The notes under the pieces were generated by a model. That model had not been told where the DNA came from, did not search any database, and worked only from the letters and a program-made list of their open reading frames with translations. This document shows, in pieces, positions 16,477 through 25,151 of a stretch of DNA of 64,000 nt. Source of the DNA: Pseudomonadota bacterium (GTDB lineage: Bacteria > Pseudomonadota > Alphaproteobacteria > Sphingomonadales > Sphingomonadaceae); the NCBI GenBank assembly GCA_023423655.1, contig JAFAFE010000003.1:1-64000 (forward strand), given 5' to 3'. The number at the start of each line of letters is the position of its first letter. Position 1 is the first letter of the stretch. Both the position numbers and the translations under genes were made by a program.

Positions 16477-16528
16477 GATTTCCCGCTAAAAGCCTTTCAA
16501 AACCCGACGACAAGAAGCAGACATTTTC

Positions 16529-18193
16529 ATGACCATGCGCGCCGACCCTTCGCAAAAATATCGTGCCTTTCCGCCTATTAACCTGCCCGACCGGCAATGG
16601 CCCGCCCGCACCATCACCCACGCGCCGCGCTGGCTGTCGACCGATATGCGCGACGGCAATCAGGCGCTCATCGACCCGATGGACGCGGAAAAAAAACAGC
16701 GTTTCTTCGACCTGCTGGTGAAGGTGGGTTTGAAGGAAATCGAAGTCGGTTTCCCCAGCGCGGGCGCGACCGAGTTCGACTTTATTTCCGGCCTCGTGCG
16801 GGGCGATAAAATCCCCGACGATGTGATCGTCCAAGTGCTGACCCAATCGCGCCGCGACCTCATCGAAACCAGCTTTGCGAGTCTGGAAGGCGCACAGCGC
16901 GCGATTGTCCATCTCTATAATGCGGTCAGCCCCGCATGGCGCAATATCGTGTTCAATATGAGCCGTGACGAGGTGCGCGCGATTGCGGTCGAGGGCGCGA
17001 AAATCATGCGCGACCAGGCGGCCAAATATTCCGGCACCGACTGGATGTTCCAATATTCGCCCGAAACCTTCTCGACCGCCGAACTGGATTTCAGTCTGGA
17101 GGTGTGTTCGGCAGTGATGGACGTGTTGCAACCCACGCCCGACCATCCTATCATCTTCAACCTGCCCGCGACGGTCGAATGTTCCTCGCCCAATGTCTAT
17201 GCCGACCAGATCGAATATTTCGGGCGGCATATCCCAAACCGTGATGCGGTGGTGATTTCGCTCCACACCCATAATGATCGCGGCACCGGCGTGGCAGCGG
17301 CGGAACTCGGCATGATGGCGGGCGCGGACCGGGTCGAAGGCTGTCTGTTCGGCAATGGCGAGCGCACCGGCAATTGCGATCTCGTGACGGTCGCGCTCAA
17401 TATGTACACCCAAGGCGTCAATCCGGGCCTCGATTTTTCCGATATTGACGAGGTGATTTCGACGGTCGAATATTGCAACCAATTGCCCGTCCATCCGCGC
17501 CATCCTTATGGCGGCGAGCTGGTGTTCACCGCTTTTTCGGGGAGCCATCAGGACGCGATCAAGAAAGGCTTTGCCGCCCAATCCGCGCGCAATGACGATG
17601 TGTGGGAAGTCCCCTACCTCCCCATCGACCCCGCCGATTTGGGCCGCAGCTATGAAGCTGTCATCCGCGTCAATTCCCAATCCGGCAAGGGCGGGGTTGC
17701 GTGGGTGTTGGAGCAGGACAAGGGCCTCAAACTCCCCAAGCGGATGCAGGCAAGCTTCAGCCATGTGGTGCAAAAGCTCGCCGACGACAGCAGCCGGGAA
17801 CTGGGCGCAGACGATATTTGGCAGGCGTTCGAGCGCAGCTATATCGACCAGCAAAATGGCCGCTTCATCCTCGACGAATGGCAGGAAAGCAAGAGCGGCA
17901 ATGACCGTATTTTCGTCGGCAAAATCCGTGTCGCGGGCGAAACCACCAGCGTATCGGGGCGCGGCAACGGCCTCATGTCCTCGGTCATCGCGGCGCTGGC
18001 CGAAACGACCGGGCCGGTGTTGGAAATCGTCGATTATAGCGAACATGCCATCGGCCACGGCTCGGACGTGCAGGCGGCGGCTTATGTCGAATGCAAGACA
18101 GCCGACGGTAAAAGCGTGTTCGGTTGCGGGCTGGACACCGACGTCGCAACCGCCAGCGTGCGCGCGATTTTGAGCGCGGCAAACGGGGTGTGA
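16529..18193 (+). CDS. leuA: 2-isopropylmalate synthase (long, LeuA2 form)
   Basis: Encodes a 554-residue enzyme of the first committed step of leucine synthesis, condensing acetyl-CoA with 2-oxoisovalerate. The TIM-barrel catalytic domain starts with TDMRDGNQALIDPM, with the metal-binding His pair in HTHNDRG, and the second family motif GCLFGNGERTGNCDL is present. The C-terminal LeuA dimer regulatory domain (about residues 430-554) binds leucine for feedback inhibition. The N-terminal extension and overall length match the second LeuA type, as in Corynebacterium and many alphaproteobacteria. It is probably controlled by the leader peptide upstream. Together with ilvB, ilvN and ilvC nearby it forms a branched-chain amino acid block. 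Confidence 0.95.
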   Translation: MTMRADPSQKYRAFPPINLPDRQWPARTITHAPRWLSTDMRDGNQALIDPMDAEKKQRFFDLLVKVGLKEIEVGFPSAGATEFDFISGLVRGDKIPDDVIVQVLTQSRRDLIETSFASLEGAQRAIVHLYNAVSPAWRNIVFNMSRDEVRAIAVEGAKIMRDQAAKYSGTDWMFQYSPETFSTAELDFSLEVCSAVMDVLQPTPDHPIIFNLPATVECSSPNVYADQIEYFGRHIPNRDAVVISLHTHNDRGTGVAAAELGMMAGADRVEGCLFGNGERTGNCDLVTVALNMYTQGVNPGLDFSDIDEVISTVEYCNQLPVHPRHPYGGELVFTAFSGSHQDAIKKGFAAQSARNDDVWEVPYLPIDPADLGRSYEAVIRVNSQSGKGGVAWVLEQDKGLKLPKRMQASFSHVVQKLADDSSRELGADDIWQAFERSYIDQQNGRFILDEWQESKSGNDRIFVGKIRVAGETTSVSGRGNGLMSSVIAALAETTGPVLEIVDYSEHAIGHGSDVQAAAYVECKTADGKSVFGCGLDTDVATASVRAILSAANGV

Positions 18194-18423
18194 GACTTGT
18201 ATATATAAGGTCCAACCACCGCTAGTCCTGAGCCTGTCGAAGAACGGTCCTCGATCCTGCTTTTGCGTAACCGATAGACGCCCCTAACCGATAGACGCCG
18301 TTGACTGATAGACGCCGTTGACCTGCGGTCGCCTTCGGCCCCGACAGGCTCAGGGCTAGCGGTAAATATTGCGTTATTAATAAAAAATTGCGCCCCTACA
18401 TGAATTAAAGGTTCAAAATCATC
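18194..18423. repeat. Inverted repeat enclosing 17-bp tandem repeats
   Basis: GCTAGTCCTGAGCCTGTCG (18221-18239) is mirrored, with one mismatch, by CGACAGGCTCAGGGCTAGC (18342-18360). In between, a 17-bp unit (TAACCGATAGACGCCCC) is repeated three times at 18268-18284, 18285-18301 and 18302-18318. The arms resemble dispersed sphingomonad repeats; the tandem array in the loop is not explained. No gene is seen. Confidence 0.7.
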
Positions 18424-19404
18424 ATGGTCGGCCCGCACAAATCCAGCATCTCCCTCCCCCGTTCGCGCGGGTGGATTTTGACCGGCTTCATCCTGTCGGC
18501 TTTGGGGGCGATGCTGTTTGCAGCCAAGGGCGTGATTGTGAAACTCACTTACGCGCATGACGTCGGCGTTGCGCCATTGCTCGCATGGCGGATGCTGTTG
18601 TCCACGCCGGTGTTCCTATTGGTAGGCCTCGCCGAATGGCGGCGCAGGCCGCTTGCCGCGCGGCCATCGCGCAAGGATATGGCGCTGGCCGCCTTGGTCG
18701 GCATGGTCGGCTATCACATCTCCTCCTGGCTCGATTTTGAAGGGCTGGTGCTTCTGGATGCGCAGTCCGAACGGCTGATCCTGTTCACCTATCCTTTTTT
18801 CGTAATCCTGCTCGGCTGGGCGATTTACCGCCGTCCGTTAAGCTGGCACGCCATAGGCGGCGCGGTCATCAGCTATGCGGGGATTTTGGCGATGTTCGGC
18901 GGTGCGCCCGAACGGCTGTCTCCTGCGTATCTGACCGGCGCGGCCTATGTGCTGGCCGCGGCCTTCACCTTTGCCTGTTACCAATTATTCGCGCGCGAGA
19001 TGATCGTCAAATGCGGCGCGGCGCTGTTCACCGCCATTGCTATGAGCGCGGCGGGCGCGTCGATCATGGCGCAATTTTTCCTGACCCATCCGGTTAGCGA
19101 TTTGGCCGTCAGCCGCGCGGCCTGGCCGCTGGTCCTCACCCTTGCGCTGTTCGCAACCGTCGTGCCCGCCTTCCTCATGTCGGCCGGCACCGCGCGCATC
19201 GGCGCACAGGGCAATGCGATTATCGCCACCTTAAGCCCCGTCGTGACGGTCATGCTGGCGGTGCAGCTTTTGGGCGAGCCGTTCGGCTGGCCCGAAGCGG
19301 TCGGCACCGCGCTGGTCTTAGCCGGAGTCGGCTTTTTCACGCTGGTTGACGTGCGGCTGAGTGCCGCCAAGGCGCGCGACATGGCAGACCACGCCTCAAG
19401 CTGA
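18424..19404 (+). CDS. EamA-family (DMT) transporter
   Basis: Encodes a 326-residue inner-membrane protein with about ten hydrophobic helices arranged as two EamA repeats (about residues 18-140 and 160-310). The second repeat ends with the typical GNAIIATLSPVVTVMLA and LGEPFGWPEAVGTALVLAG stretches. Members of this drug/metabolite superfamily export amino acids, nucleobases or other metabolites; the substrate cannot be read here. Proximity to leuA invites the idea of amino-acid export, but the two are separated by a repeat and this is speculation. Confidence 0.85.
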   Translation: MVGPHKSSISLPRSRGWILTGFILSALGAMLFAAKGVIVKLTYAHDVGVAPLLAWRMLLSTPVFLLVGLAEWRRRPLAARPSRKDMALAALVGMVGYHISSWLDFEGLVLLDAQSERLILFTYPFFVILLGWAIYRRPLSWHAIGGAVISYAGILAMFGGAPERLSPAYLTGAAYVLAAAFTFACYQLFAREMIVKCGAALFTAIAMSAAGASIMAQFFLTHPVSDLAVSRAAWPLVLTLALFATVVPAFLMSAGTARIGAQGNAIIATLSPVVTVMLAVQLLGEPFGWPEAVGTALVLAGVGFFTLVDVRLSAAKARDMADHASS

Positions 19405-19518
19405 CCTTACGGCTTCCACCCGACTTGACGTAAACGTCAAACAGCACTGGACAGGTTCGGAAAATGCGGCAATCTTGGGCGCTCCACCACTGACAATGCC
19501 CTTGGGAGAATCATATCC

Positions 19519-20490
19519 ATGTCGCTGCCTTCGCCCCTGTTCGACAAGCTACGCCTGCCCGTCATCGGGTCGCCCTTGTTTATCATTTCGGGGCCGGAGC
19601 TGGTTATCGCCCAGTGCAAGGCGGGGATTGTCGGCAGCTTTCCCGCATTGAACGCGCGGCCACAGACGTTGCTCGACGAATGGCTGCACCAGATTACCGA
19701 AGAATTGGCCGCGCATAATCGCGACAATCCCGACCGTCCCGCCGCGCCCTTTGCGGTCAACCAGATTGTCCACCGCTCGAACGACCGGCTGGAAGCGGAC
19801 CTTATGACCTGCGCCAAATGGCAGGTTCCGATCATCATTACCTCGCTTGGCGCGCGCGAAGATTTGAACCAGGCCGTGCATGGCTGGGGCGGCATTACCT
19901 TCCATGACATCATCAATGACCGCTTTGCGCGCAAGGCGATTGAAAAGGGCGCGGATGGCCTCATCCCTGTTGCAGCGGGCGCGGGCGGCCATGCGGGCGT
20001 GCAATCGCCTTTCGCTTTGATGCAGGAAATCCGCAGTTGGTTCGACGGTCCCGTCGCGCTGTCCGGCTCGATTGCGAGCGGGCGCTCCATCCTGTCGGCG
20101 CAAGCGATGGGCGCGGACCTTGCCTATATCGGATCGGCCTTCATCGCGACGCATGAAGCCAATGCACAGCCCGAATATAAGCAGGAAATTGTCGATTCGA
20201 CCGCGGCCGACATTGTCTATTCCAACCTCTTCACCGGCGTGCATGGCAATTATCTGCGCGGGTCGATTGTGAAGATGGGAATGGACCCCGACAACCTCCC
20301 CGAAGGCGATTTGAGCGCGATGGATTTCGGCTCCGGCGGCAATAGCAGTGCCAAGGCGTGGAAGGATATTTGGGGGTCCGGTCAAGGGGTTGGCGCGATC
20401 GACGCCATCACCAGCGTTGCCGAGCGCGTCGATATTTTCGAAGCCGAATATCGCGCCGCCAAGGAAGAATTGCTCGCCAAGATGAAGTGA
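19519..20490 (+). CDS. Nitronate monooxygenase family flavoprotein
   Basis: Encodes a 323-residue FMN-dependent TIM-barrel protein of the nitronate monooxygenase (2-nitropropane dioxygenase) family, which oxidises toxic nitronates. Family motifs are SPLFIISGPELVIAQCKAG near the N-terminus, the GAGGHAG loop at about residues 153-159 that binds FMN phosphate, and GSIASGRSILSAQAMGADLAYIGSAF, containing the second phosphate-binding glycines. Its natural substrate is unknown; some family members act on other substrates. A distinct promoter-like element (see 20516-20536) begins just after its stop. Confidence 0.88.
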   Translation: MSLPSPLFDKLRLPVIGSPLFIISGPELVIAQCKAGIVGSFPALNARPQTLLDEWLHQITEELAAHNRDNPDRPAAPFAVNQIVHRSNDRLEADLMTCAKWQVPIIITSLGAREDLNQAVHGWGGITFHDIINDRFARKAIEKGADGLIPVAAGAGGHAGVQSPFALMQEIRSWFDGPVALSGSIASGRSILSAQAMGADLAYIGSAFIATHEANAQPEYKQEIVDSTAADIVYSNLFTGVHGNYLRGSIVKMGMDPDNLPEGDLSAMDFGSGGNSSAKAWKDIWGSGQGVGAIDAITSVAERVDIFEAEYRAAKEELLAKMK

Positions 20491-20515
20491 ATGGAAGGGG
20501 CAGAAATCTGCCCTT

Positions 20516-20595
20516 TCTAAACGAATCGCTGATGGTCGCGGGTTGCGATATTGCCTACACTTTCCGCCATAACCGGACGAACGAGCGAGGCGGAT
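20516..20595 (+). promoter_or_regulatory. Shared 21-bp promoter element, copy 1
   Basis: The 21-bp sequence at 20516-20536, beginning TCTAAACGAATCG, recurs exactly at 21321-21341. In both copies a similar block (TACACTTTCC here, TACATTTTCC in the second) follows at the same distance of 19 bases. This looks like a common promoter or activator site controlling the next two genes. GAGG at 20587-20590 is the ribosome-binding site for ATG 20596. Confidence 0.6.
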
Positions 20596-21180
20596 ATGCA
20601 AGTGTCAAGCGTGACAGCAAATAGGGCAAACGGGCGCGAGCAGGTCGCGGGCCTTATGGGTCAAACTACCCGCTCGACGCAGCCGGATCCTCTCTCTCCC
20701 TCCGTTCGTCTCGAGCGAAGTCGAGAGACGGGTAACAAAGGCGCTGGGTGCGTTGGCTATGCCCGTCACGAACGGAGCGCGTGCAGACAGAGCCATGCCG
20801 AAACCCCCGCCCCGCGCGAGCATACCCACGCCCTAGCTCACCCCAACCCCCACGCCTCCAACCCCGATTGCCCAGTCCTGACCGGCCTTGTTGCGGTGGT
20901 CGAAGCGGTGGTGGATACGGGGATTGCGGTAGTCGACGGCGTCTGTTCGACCGTTTGCAATGTCCTCACTTCGCCGGTGCGGCAGGGCGAGGCACAGCGA
21001 CTGCGCGATATGCAAAATCAGGCGATGCAGCGCGACCAGCAGCAATGGGCCGAAACCGCCCGCGACCTTATCAAAGACAGCGAAAAGTCGACCGACCGCT
21101 ATATCGACCAGCAACGTCGTCTTGCCGAAGAGGCGCGCATCAAAGCACGGCTTGAAGGCCGCACGCCGACCGGTTTTTAA
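20596..21180 (+). CDS. Unknown protein co-regulated with the M91-like peptidase
   Basis: Encodes a 194-residue protein I do not recognise. ATG 20596 follows GAGG with good spacing, and its first residues (MQVSSVTANR) resemble those of the next gene (MQISGATPTS). Residues about 34-48 (SPSVRLERSRETGN) are the translation of a dispersed repeat inserted in frame, so the N-terminal third may be poorly constrained. A hydrophobic segment (VLTGLVAVVEAVVDTGIAVVDGV) lies at about residues 93-115. The C-terminus is Gln/Arg-rich and probably helical. It is a possible secreted or effector-like protein; this is inference. Confidence 0.5.
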   Translation: MQVSSVTANRANGREQVAGLMGQTTRSTQPDPLSPSVRLERSRETGNKGAGCVGYARHERSACRQSHAETPAPREHTHALAHPNPHASNPDCPVLTGLVAVVEAVVDTGIAVVDGVCSTVCNVLTSPVRQGEAQRLRDMQNQAMQRDQQQWAETARDLIKDSEKSTDRYIDQQRRLAEEARIKARLEGRTPTGF

Positions 21181-21320
21181 GGCCGGTTTCTAACGCGGGT
21201 TTCCGACTGCCCCGCAATATCAGCAGGCCCGCGGAGTCGCCCGTCCTCACGGCCCACTTGCCCCAACGCCCGCAAATTTCACGATGAACCGAAGCAATTC
21301 CATCGCCGAACGGTGGGCCA

Positions 21321-21453
21321 TCTAAACGAATCGCTGATGGTGGCATTGTTACAGCACGGTTACATTTTCCCTCGAAGGGCGCATCCGGCAAAGCCGCATC
21401 CGGCGTCCGTCCTTATCGGCCCTGTTGGTCTTTTCAGATGTTCGAGGTGTGTG
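21321..21453 (+). promoter_or_regulatory. Shared 21-bp promoter element, copy 2
   Basis: An exact second copy of the element at 20516-20536 lies at 21321-21341, followed at the same offset by TACATTTTCC. The start of the next gene is 113 bases downstream of the element, behind GAGG (21444-21447). The interval contains one direct GCATCCGGC repeat. A common regulator for both genes is likely. Confidence 0.6.
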
Positions 21454-22278
21454 ATGCAAATATCCGGTGCTACCCCAACCAGCCGCACGGCGCTCCAGCC
21501 GATGCACAGCGGGCTTGCCCAAAATGGTCTCCATCCGGCGCTGACCGGCAATGTTGCGGGCGCGCAAGGCCTTGGCACCGGGGGCATTGCCCCGCAAAAT
21601 CTTACCCCCGTCCAGCAAGGCGAACTGGCCCGCACGCAGCAAGTGCAGGCGCGCGGCGAAGGCTTTATCCAGGATATTGTCGATGCGCTGCGCAACTTCA
21701 TCCAGGATTTGCTGGGCGGCGCCGGCAAACAGCCGCAAAAGCCCGGCAAGCCCGAAGGCCCCACCGGTCCCACCGGACCAACCGCGCCTTCAACCACGGT
21801 AGAAGGTGCCAAGACCATTGACGATTTCAAGCTGGTCGGGGCGAGCAAGCAGGACCGCGCGGATTTCAAGGCGATGCTCGAATATCTCCAGCGCGCGGAC
21901 GCGAACGGTAAGGCCGTGTCGCCGACCGCGGTGGCCTTGCTCGCCAAGCTGCCCGACAATCAGGTGGTCAAGATCAACAATAATCATGAAGATTATTTCG
22001 ACCCCAATAATGGCGAAATCGGATGGGATCCGCGTTCGGCCTTGAAAGTGGGCGGCACCGAAAAATTCCAGTCTCCCGCCATGGGCTTCATCCATGAAGT
22101 CGACCATGCGGTGAACATGATCACGCCCAAACCCACGGGTGACGATTACCATAATACCGAAGAAAAGCGCGTAATTACAGGATCGGAAACGACCATCGCC
22201 AATGATTTGGGCGAGCCGACGCGCACGGACCATTTGGGCGATGTCGTCCATGTCGGTTCTCCGACCGAGCATAGCTAA
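21454..22278 (+). CDS. Putative M91-like zinc metallopeptidase, effector-like
   Basis: Encodes a 274-residue protein from ATG 21454. The N-terminal approximately 60 residues are rich in Ser, Thr, Gln and Gly without a Sec signal peptide. A short collagen-like GPTGPTGPT stretch lies at about 102-110. The C-terminal domain has the zinc-protease motif HEVDH (residues 214-218), followed by TEEKRVITGSETTIANDLGE, where a downstream Glu pair could supply the third ligand. This spacing resembles peptidase family M91, which includes the type III effector NleD. No secretion genes are in the window, so an effector role is inference. An unrelated HExxH protease is the main alternative. Confidence 0.6.
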   Translation: MQISGATPTSRTALQPMHSGLAQNGLHPALTGNVAGAQGLGTGGIAPQNLTPVQQGELARTQQVQARGEGFIQDIVDALRNFIQDLLGGAGKQPQKPGKPEGPTGPTGPTAPSTTVEGAKTIDDFKLVGASKQDRADFKAMLEYLQRADANGKAVSPTAVALLAKLPDNQVVKINNNHEDYFDPNNGEIGWDPRSALKVGGTEKFQSPAMGFIHEVDHAVNMITPKPTGDDYHNTEEKRVITGSETTIANDLGEPTRTDHLGDVVHVGSPTEHS

Positions 22279-22367
22279 TTAAGGAACGAACCGGTCCCTC
22301 ACCGGTTCATCTTCGGGTCAGGGGATTGTGATAGCATCCGCTTTTCTGACCCGAAGAGGCTTCCCGA
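22279..22367 (+). terminator. Two hairpins between the peptidase and lipoprotein genes
   Basis: GAACCGGT (22287-22294) pairs with ACCGGTTC (22298-22305), and CTTCGGGTCAG (22311-22321) pairs with CTGACCCGAAG (22344-22354). The first lies just after the peptidase stop and may terminate it; neither is followed by a clear T-run. The second may affect translation of the next gene. Confidence 0.45.
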
Positions 22368-22895
22368 TTGAAAAGGCGCACCGATTTTATGCCTTCCCCG
22401 CCCGCCGCTATCGGCAATATCGCTAACATCGGAAAGGCGATGCTGCTATCGTCGCTCGCCTTGGGCGCGGCGGCTTGTTCGGCAGCGCCCGCCAACCATA
22501 AACAACCTCAAGTGCCGGAGACTGCCATGAGTGACACGCTGCGCGGACATTGCGCCATTGCTTCTGCCAAAATCGCCCTTGTCGATGAAGCCTTGATGAC
22601 GCGCGCCGCGCTTTCGCCCGAACGCGCCGAAGAGATGGGCAAAGTCACCGAATTGCGCAGCGGCGACCCGCGCCTGACGAAACTCGCCGCCGTGCTGGAT
22701 GGCGCGTCCGCGACCTTGAGCGATGCGCCAAGCATTGACGCCCGCCTCGTCATCCGCCTCACCTGCCAAGACGGCAAGGAACGGGTGATTGCAGGCTCGA
22801 TCAGCGGCGACACCGGCATGTTCGTGACGGTCGGCGGCAAGGCTTATAAATTGCCAGCGACCTTCCGGAAGGATGTTGAAGCATTGGTGGGGTGA
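22368..22895 (+). CDS. Putative small lipoprotein, unknown function
   Basis: Encodes up to 175 residues from TTG 22368, or 168 from ATG 22389. A hydrophobic N-terminal segment (AMLLSSLALGAAACSAAP) ends in a cysteine compatible with a lipobox, although Ala at -3 is not ideal. The mature domain has Cys residues at about 62 and 132 and a repetitive DARLVIRLTCQDGKERVIAGSI strand pattern. No known family is recognised. It is the last gene before a repeat block that separates it from convergent kup. Confidence 0.55.
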   Translation: MKRRTDFMPSPPAAIGNIANIGKAMLLSSLALGAAACSAAPANHKQPQVPETAMSDTLRGHCAIASAKIALVDEALMTRAALSPERAEEMGKVTELRSGDPRLTKLAAVLDGASATLSDAPSIDARLVIRLTCQDGKERVIAGSISGDTGMFVTVGGKAYKLPATFRKDVEALVG

Positions 22896-23195
22896 GGGGT
22901 TGGCCCTCCCTGACGGCGCTCTCTATACTTTCGTCATTCCCCAACCTTCGTCATTCCCGCGAAAGCGGGAATCCATCTCCCGACCGCACGGTCGAACGCA
23001 CCGGCGCGGATGGTGACAACCTATAGGTTGGGAGATGGATTCCCGGTCAAGCCGGGAATGACGAAACTTAGAGGGGATTCCCGGTCAAGCCGGGAATGAC
23101 GAAACTTAGAGGGGATTCCCGGTCAATCCGGGAATGACGAAACTTAGGGGGATTCCCCGTCAAGCCGGATGACGACCTTGTGAGGGCATCCCCCC
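22896..23195. repeat. CGTCATTCCCGCG repeat with four tandem half-units
   Basis: A complete inverted-repeat copy of the dispersed element at 22929-23065 is followed by tandem duplication of its right half. Units beginning GATTCCCGGTCAAGCCGGG start at 23038, 23076, 23114 and 23151 (period 37-38). The last copy is diverged (GATTCCCCGTCAAGCCGG). It lies between the convergent lipoprotein and kup genes. The even period might suggest CRISPR, but units touch without spacers. Confidence 0.75.
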
Positions 23196-25151
23196 CTAAA
23201 TCTCCACCTGACTGCCCAATTCGACCACGCGGTTGGTGGGCAGGCGGAAAAATTCCATTGCGCCTTCCGCGTTGCGCATCATCCATGCGAATAGCTTTTC
23301 GCGCCACAGGAACATGCCGGGCTTGGACGAAGGCAGCAAAGTCTGGCGCGACAGGAAGAAGCTGGTTTCCATCATCTTGAACGTCGCCCCGCAGCCCTTG
23401 TTGCGCAACAAAGCGGCGGGCACATCGGGTTCCTGCATAAAGCCATAGCGGATGATCATCCGGTGGAAACCATCACCCAGATCTTCGACCGTGGTTTGCT
23501 TTTCTTCATCGACCACCGGCACATCCATAATCTTGATGGTGAGCAGGATGATGCGTTCATGCAGCACGCGGTTATGCTTCAGATTATGCAGCAAAGCGTG
23601 CGGCACGCCGGTCGGGCTGGAGGTCATGAACACGGCCGTCCCCGGAACACGCGTCGCGCTGCTCGCGGCGCTGGTGATGAAGACGGGGATGGGCATCGCC
23701 GCTTCTTTCATGCGGTCCTGCATCAGCTTGCGCCCGCGCGACCATGTGGTGAGCAGCGTGAAGATGAATAATCCCATGAAGAGCGGCACCCAGCCGCCAT
23801 CCGGCACCTTGATAAGGTTCGCGCCAAAGTAGGAAATATCGACGATGATAAACACCAGCACCAAGGGCGCGGCCTTCCACATCGGCCATTTCCACAGCGA
23901 CACCAGCACCACCGCGATGAGGATCGTGTCGATAAACATCGCCCCCGTCACCGCGATACCATAAGCCGCCGCAAGATTGCTCGACGAACCGAAGAACAGC
24001 ACGAGCAGGATGACCGCAATCATCAACGCCCAGTTGACCGCCGGAATATAAATCTGCCCCGCCGCTTTTTCACTGGTATGCTGGATGCGCATACGCGGCA
24101 TGAAGCCCAACTGGATCGCCTGTTGGGTGAGCGAGAAAGCGCCCGAAATCACCGCTTGGCTGGCAATAATCGTCGCGAGCAGCGCAAGGATAACCACCGG
24201 CAAACGGAACTGGTCGGGTGCGAGCAAGAAGAAGGGATCCTTGATAAGCTCGGCCATTTGTTCGGGCGGCGCGCTCAGCACCATCGCCCCCTGCCCCATA
24301 TAGTTGAGCAGCAGGCAGGGCAGCACAAAGAACATCCAGCTCATGCCAATCGGCTTGCGTCCGAAATGCCCCATATCGGCGTAGAGCGCCTCGGCCCCCG
24401 TAATCGCCAGCACGACCGAGCCCATCGCGATAAAGGCGCGGAAACCGTCGGTTATGAAAAATTGCACCGCATTCCACGGGTTAATCATCTCCCACGCAAC
24501 AATCGGCATATCGACAAGATGCGACACGCCCATCACCGCAAGGGTGAGGAAATAGAGAATCATGATCGGCCCGAATAATTTGCCGACCTTTTCGGTGCCG
24601 CGCGACTGGATCGCGAACAGGCCGAACAGGATGCCGACCGCAATCGGCACGATATAGGGCTTGAAACCGGGGCTGATATATTGAAGCCCTTCGGTCGCCG
24701 ACAAGACCGACATGGCGGGCGTAATCATCGAATCGCCATAGAAAAGCGCGGTCGCAAACACGCCGAGCAACACAATCGGCGCGGTCCATTTCGCGCCCTC
24801 GGTGCTGCGGTTGATGAGCGCCAACAGCGCCAGACTGCCGCCCTCGCCCTTATTGTCCGCGCGCATGATGATGAGGACATATTTCAATGTCACCACCAGC
24901 ATCATCGACCAGAATACAAGGCTCAACACGCCGTAAATATGGAGCTGGTCGGGCTGGATCGGGTGATGGCCGTTGAAAGTTTCGCGGAACGCATAGATCG
25001 GGCTGGTGCCGATGTCGCCAAACACCACGCCGATCGAGCCAGCGATGAGGGTCGCAATCGAGCCCCCATGATGGTGGCCGCGCTCTTCGTCAATGTCGGT
25101 GTGATGCGGGTCCGGCTTCGCTGGCCGCGAAGCAGTAACGTTTTCGGTCAT
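23196..25151 (-). CDS. kup: Kup-family low-affinity potassium transporter
   Basis: Encodes a 651-residue integral membrane protein that takes up potassium, probably with protons. The N-terminal half has about 12 hydrophobic helices and starts with the family signature GSIGVVFGDIGTSPIYAFRE. The soluble C-terminal domain (about residues 470-651) contains FITSAASSATRVPGTAVFMT and ends near RVVELGSQVEI, as in other Kup proteins. A His-rich N-terminal extension (about residues 10-28) precedes the first helix. It stands alone in its transcription unit. Confidence 0.95.
   Translation of the reverse strand: MTENVTASRPAKPDPHHTDIDEERGHHHGGSIATLIAGSIGVVFGDIGTSPIYAFRETFNGHHPIQPDQLHIYGVLSLVFWSMMLVVTLKYVLIIMRADNKGEGGSLALLALINRSTEGAKWTAPIVLLGVFATALFYGDSMITPAMSVLSATEGLQYISPGFKPYIVPIAVGILFGLFAIQSRGTEKVGKLFGPIMILYFLTLAVMGVSHLVDMPIVAWEMINPWNAVQFFITDGFRAFIAMGSVVLAITGAEALYADMGHFGRKPIGMSWMFFVLPCLLLNYMGQGAMVLSAPPEQMAELIKDPFFLLAPDQFRLPVVILALLATIIASQAVISGAFSLTQQAIQLGFMPRMRIQHTSEKAAGQIYIPAVNWALMIAVILLVLFFGSSSNLAAAYGIAVTGAMFIDTILIAVVLVSLWKWPMWKAAPLVLVFIIVDISYFGANLIKVPDGGWVPLFMGLFIFTLLTTWSRGRKLMQDRMKEAAMPIPVFITSAASSATRVPGTAVFMTSSPTGVPHALLHNLKHNRVLHERIILLTIKIMDVPVVDEEKQTTVEDLGDGFHRMIIRYGFMQEPDVPAALLRNKGCGATFKMMETSFFLSRQTLLPSSKPGMFLWREKLFAWMMRNAEGAMEFFRLPTNRVVELGSQVEI

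Noticed and set aside
16268..18058. 596-codon minus-strand open frame opposite leuA
   Set aside because: Shadow of leuA. It would also run antisense across the leader and attenuator, and no domain is visible.
20521..20570. Sigma-54 promoter before the effector-like gene
   Set aside because: TGG...TTGC is present but spaced one base off, and the second copy of the element does not keep it.
23038..23182. Possible CRISPR array (four regular repeats)
   Set aside because: Units are adjacent with no unique spacers and derive from half of a dispersed palindrome; no cas genes are nearby.
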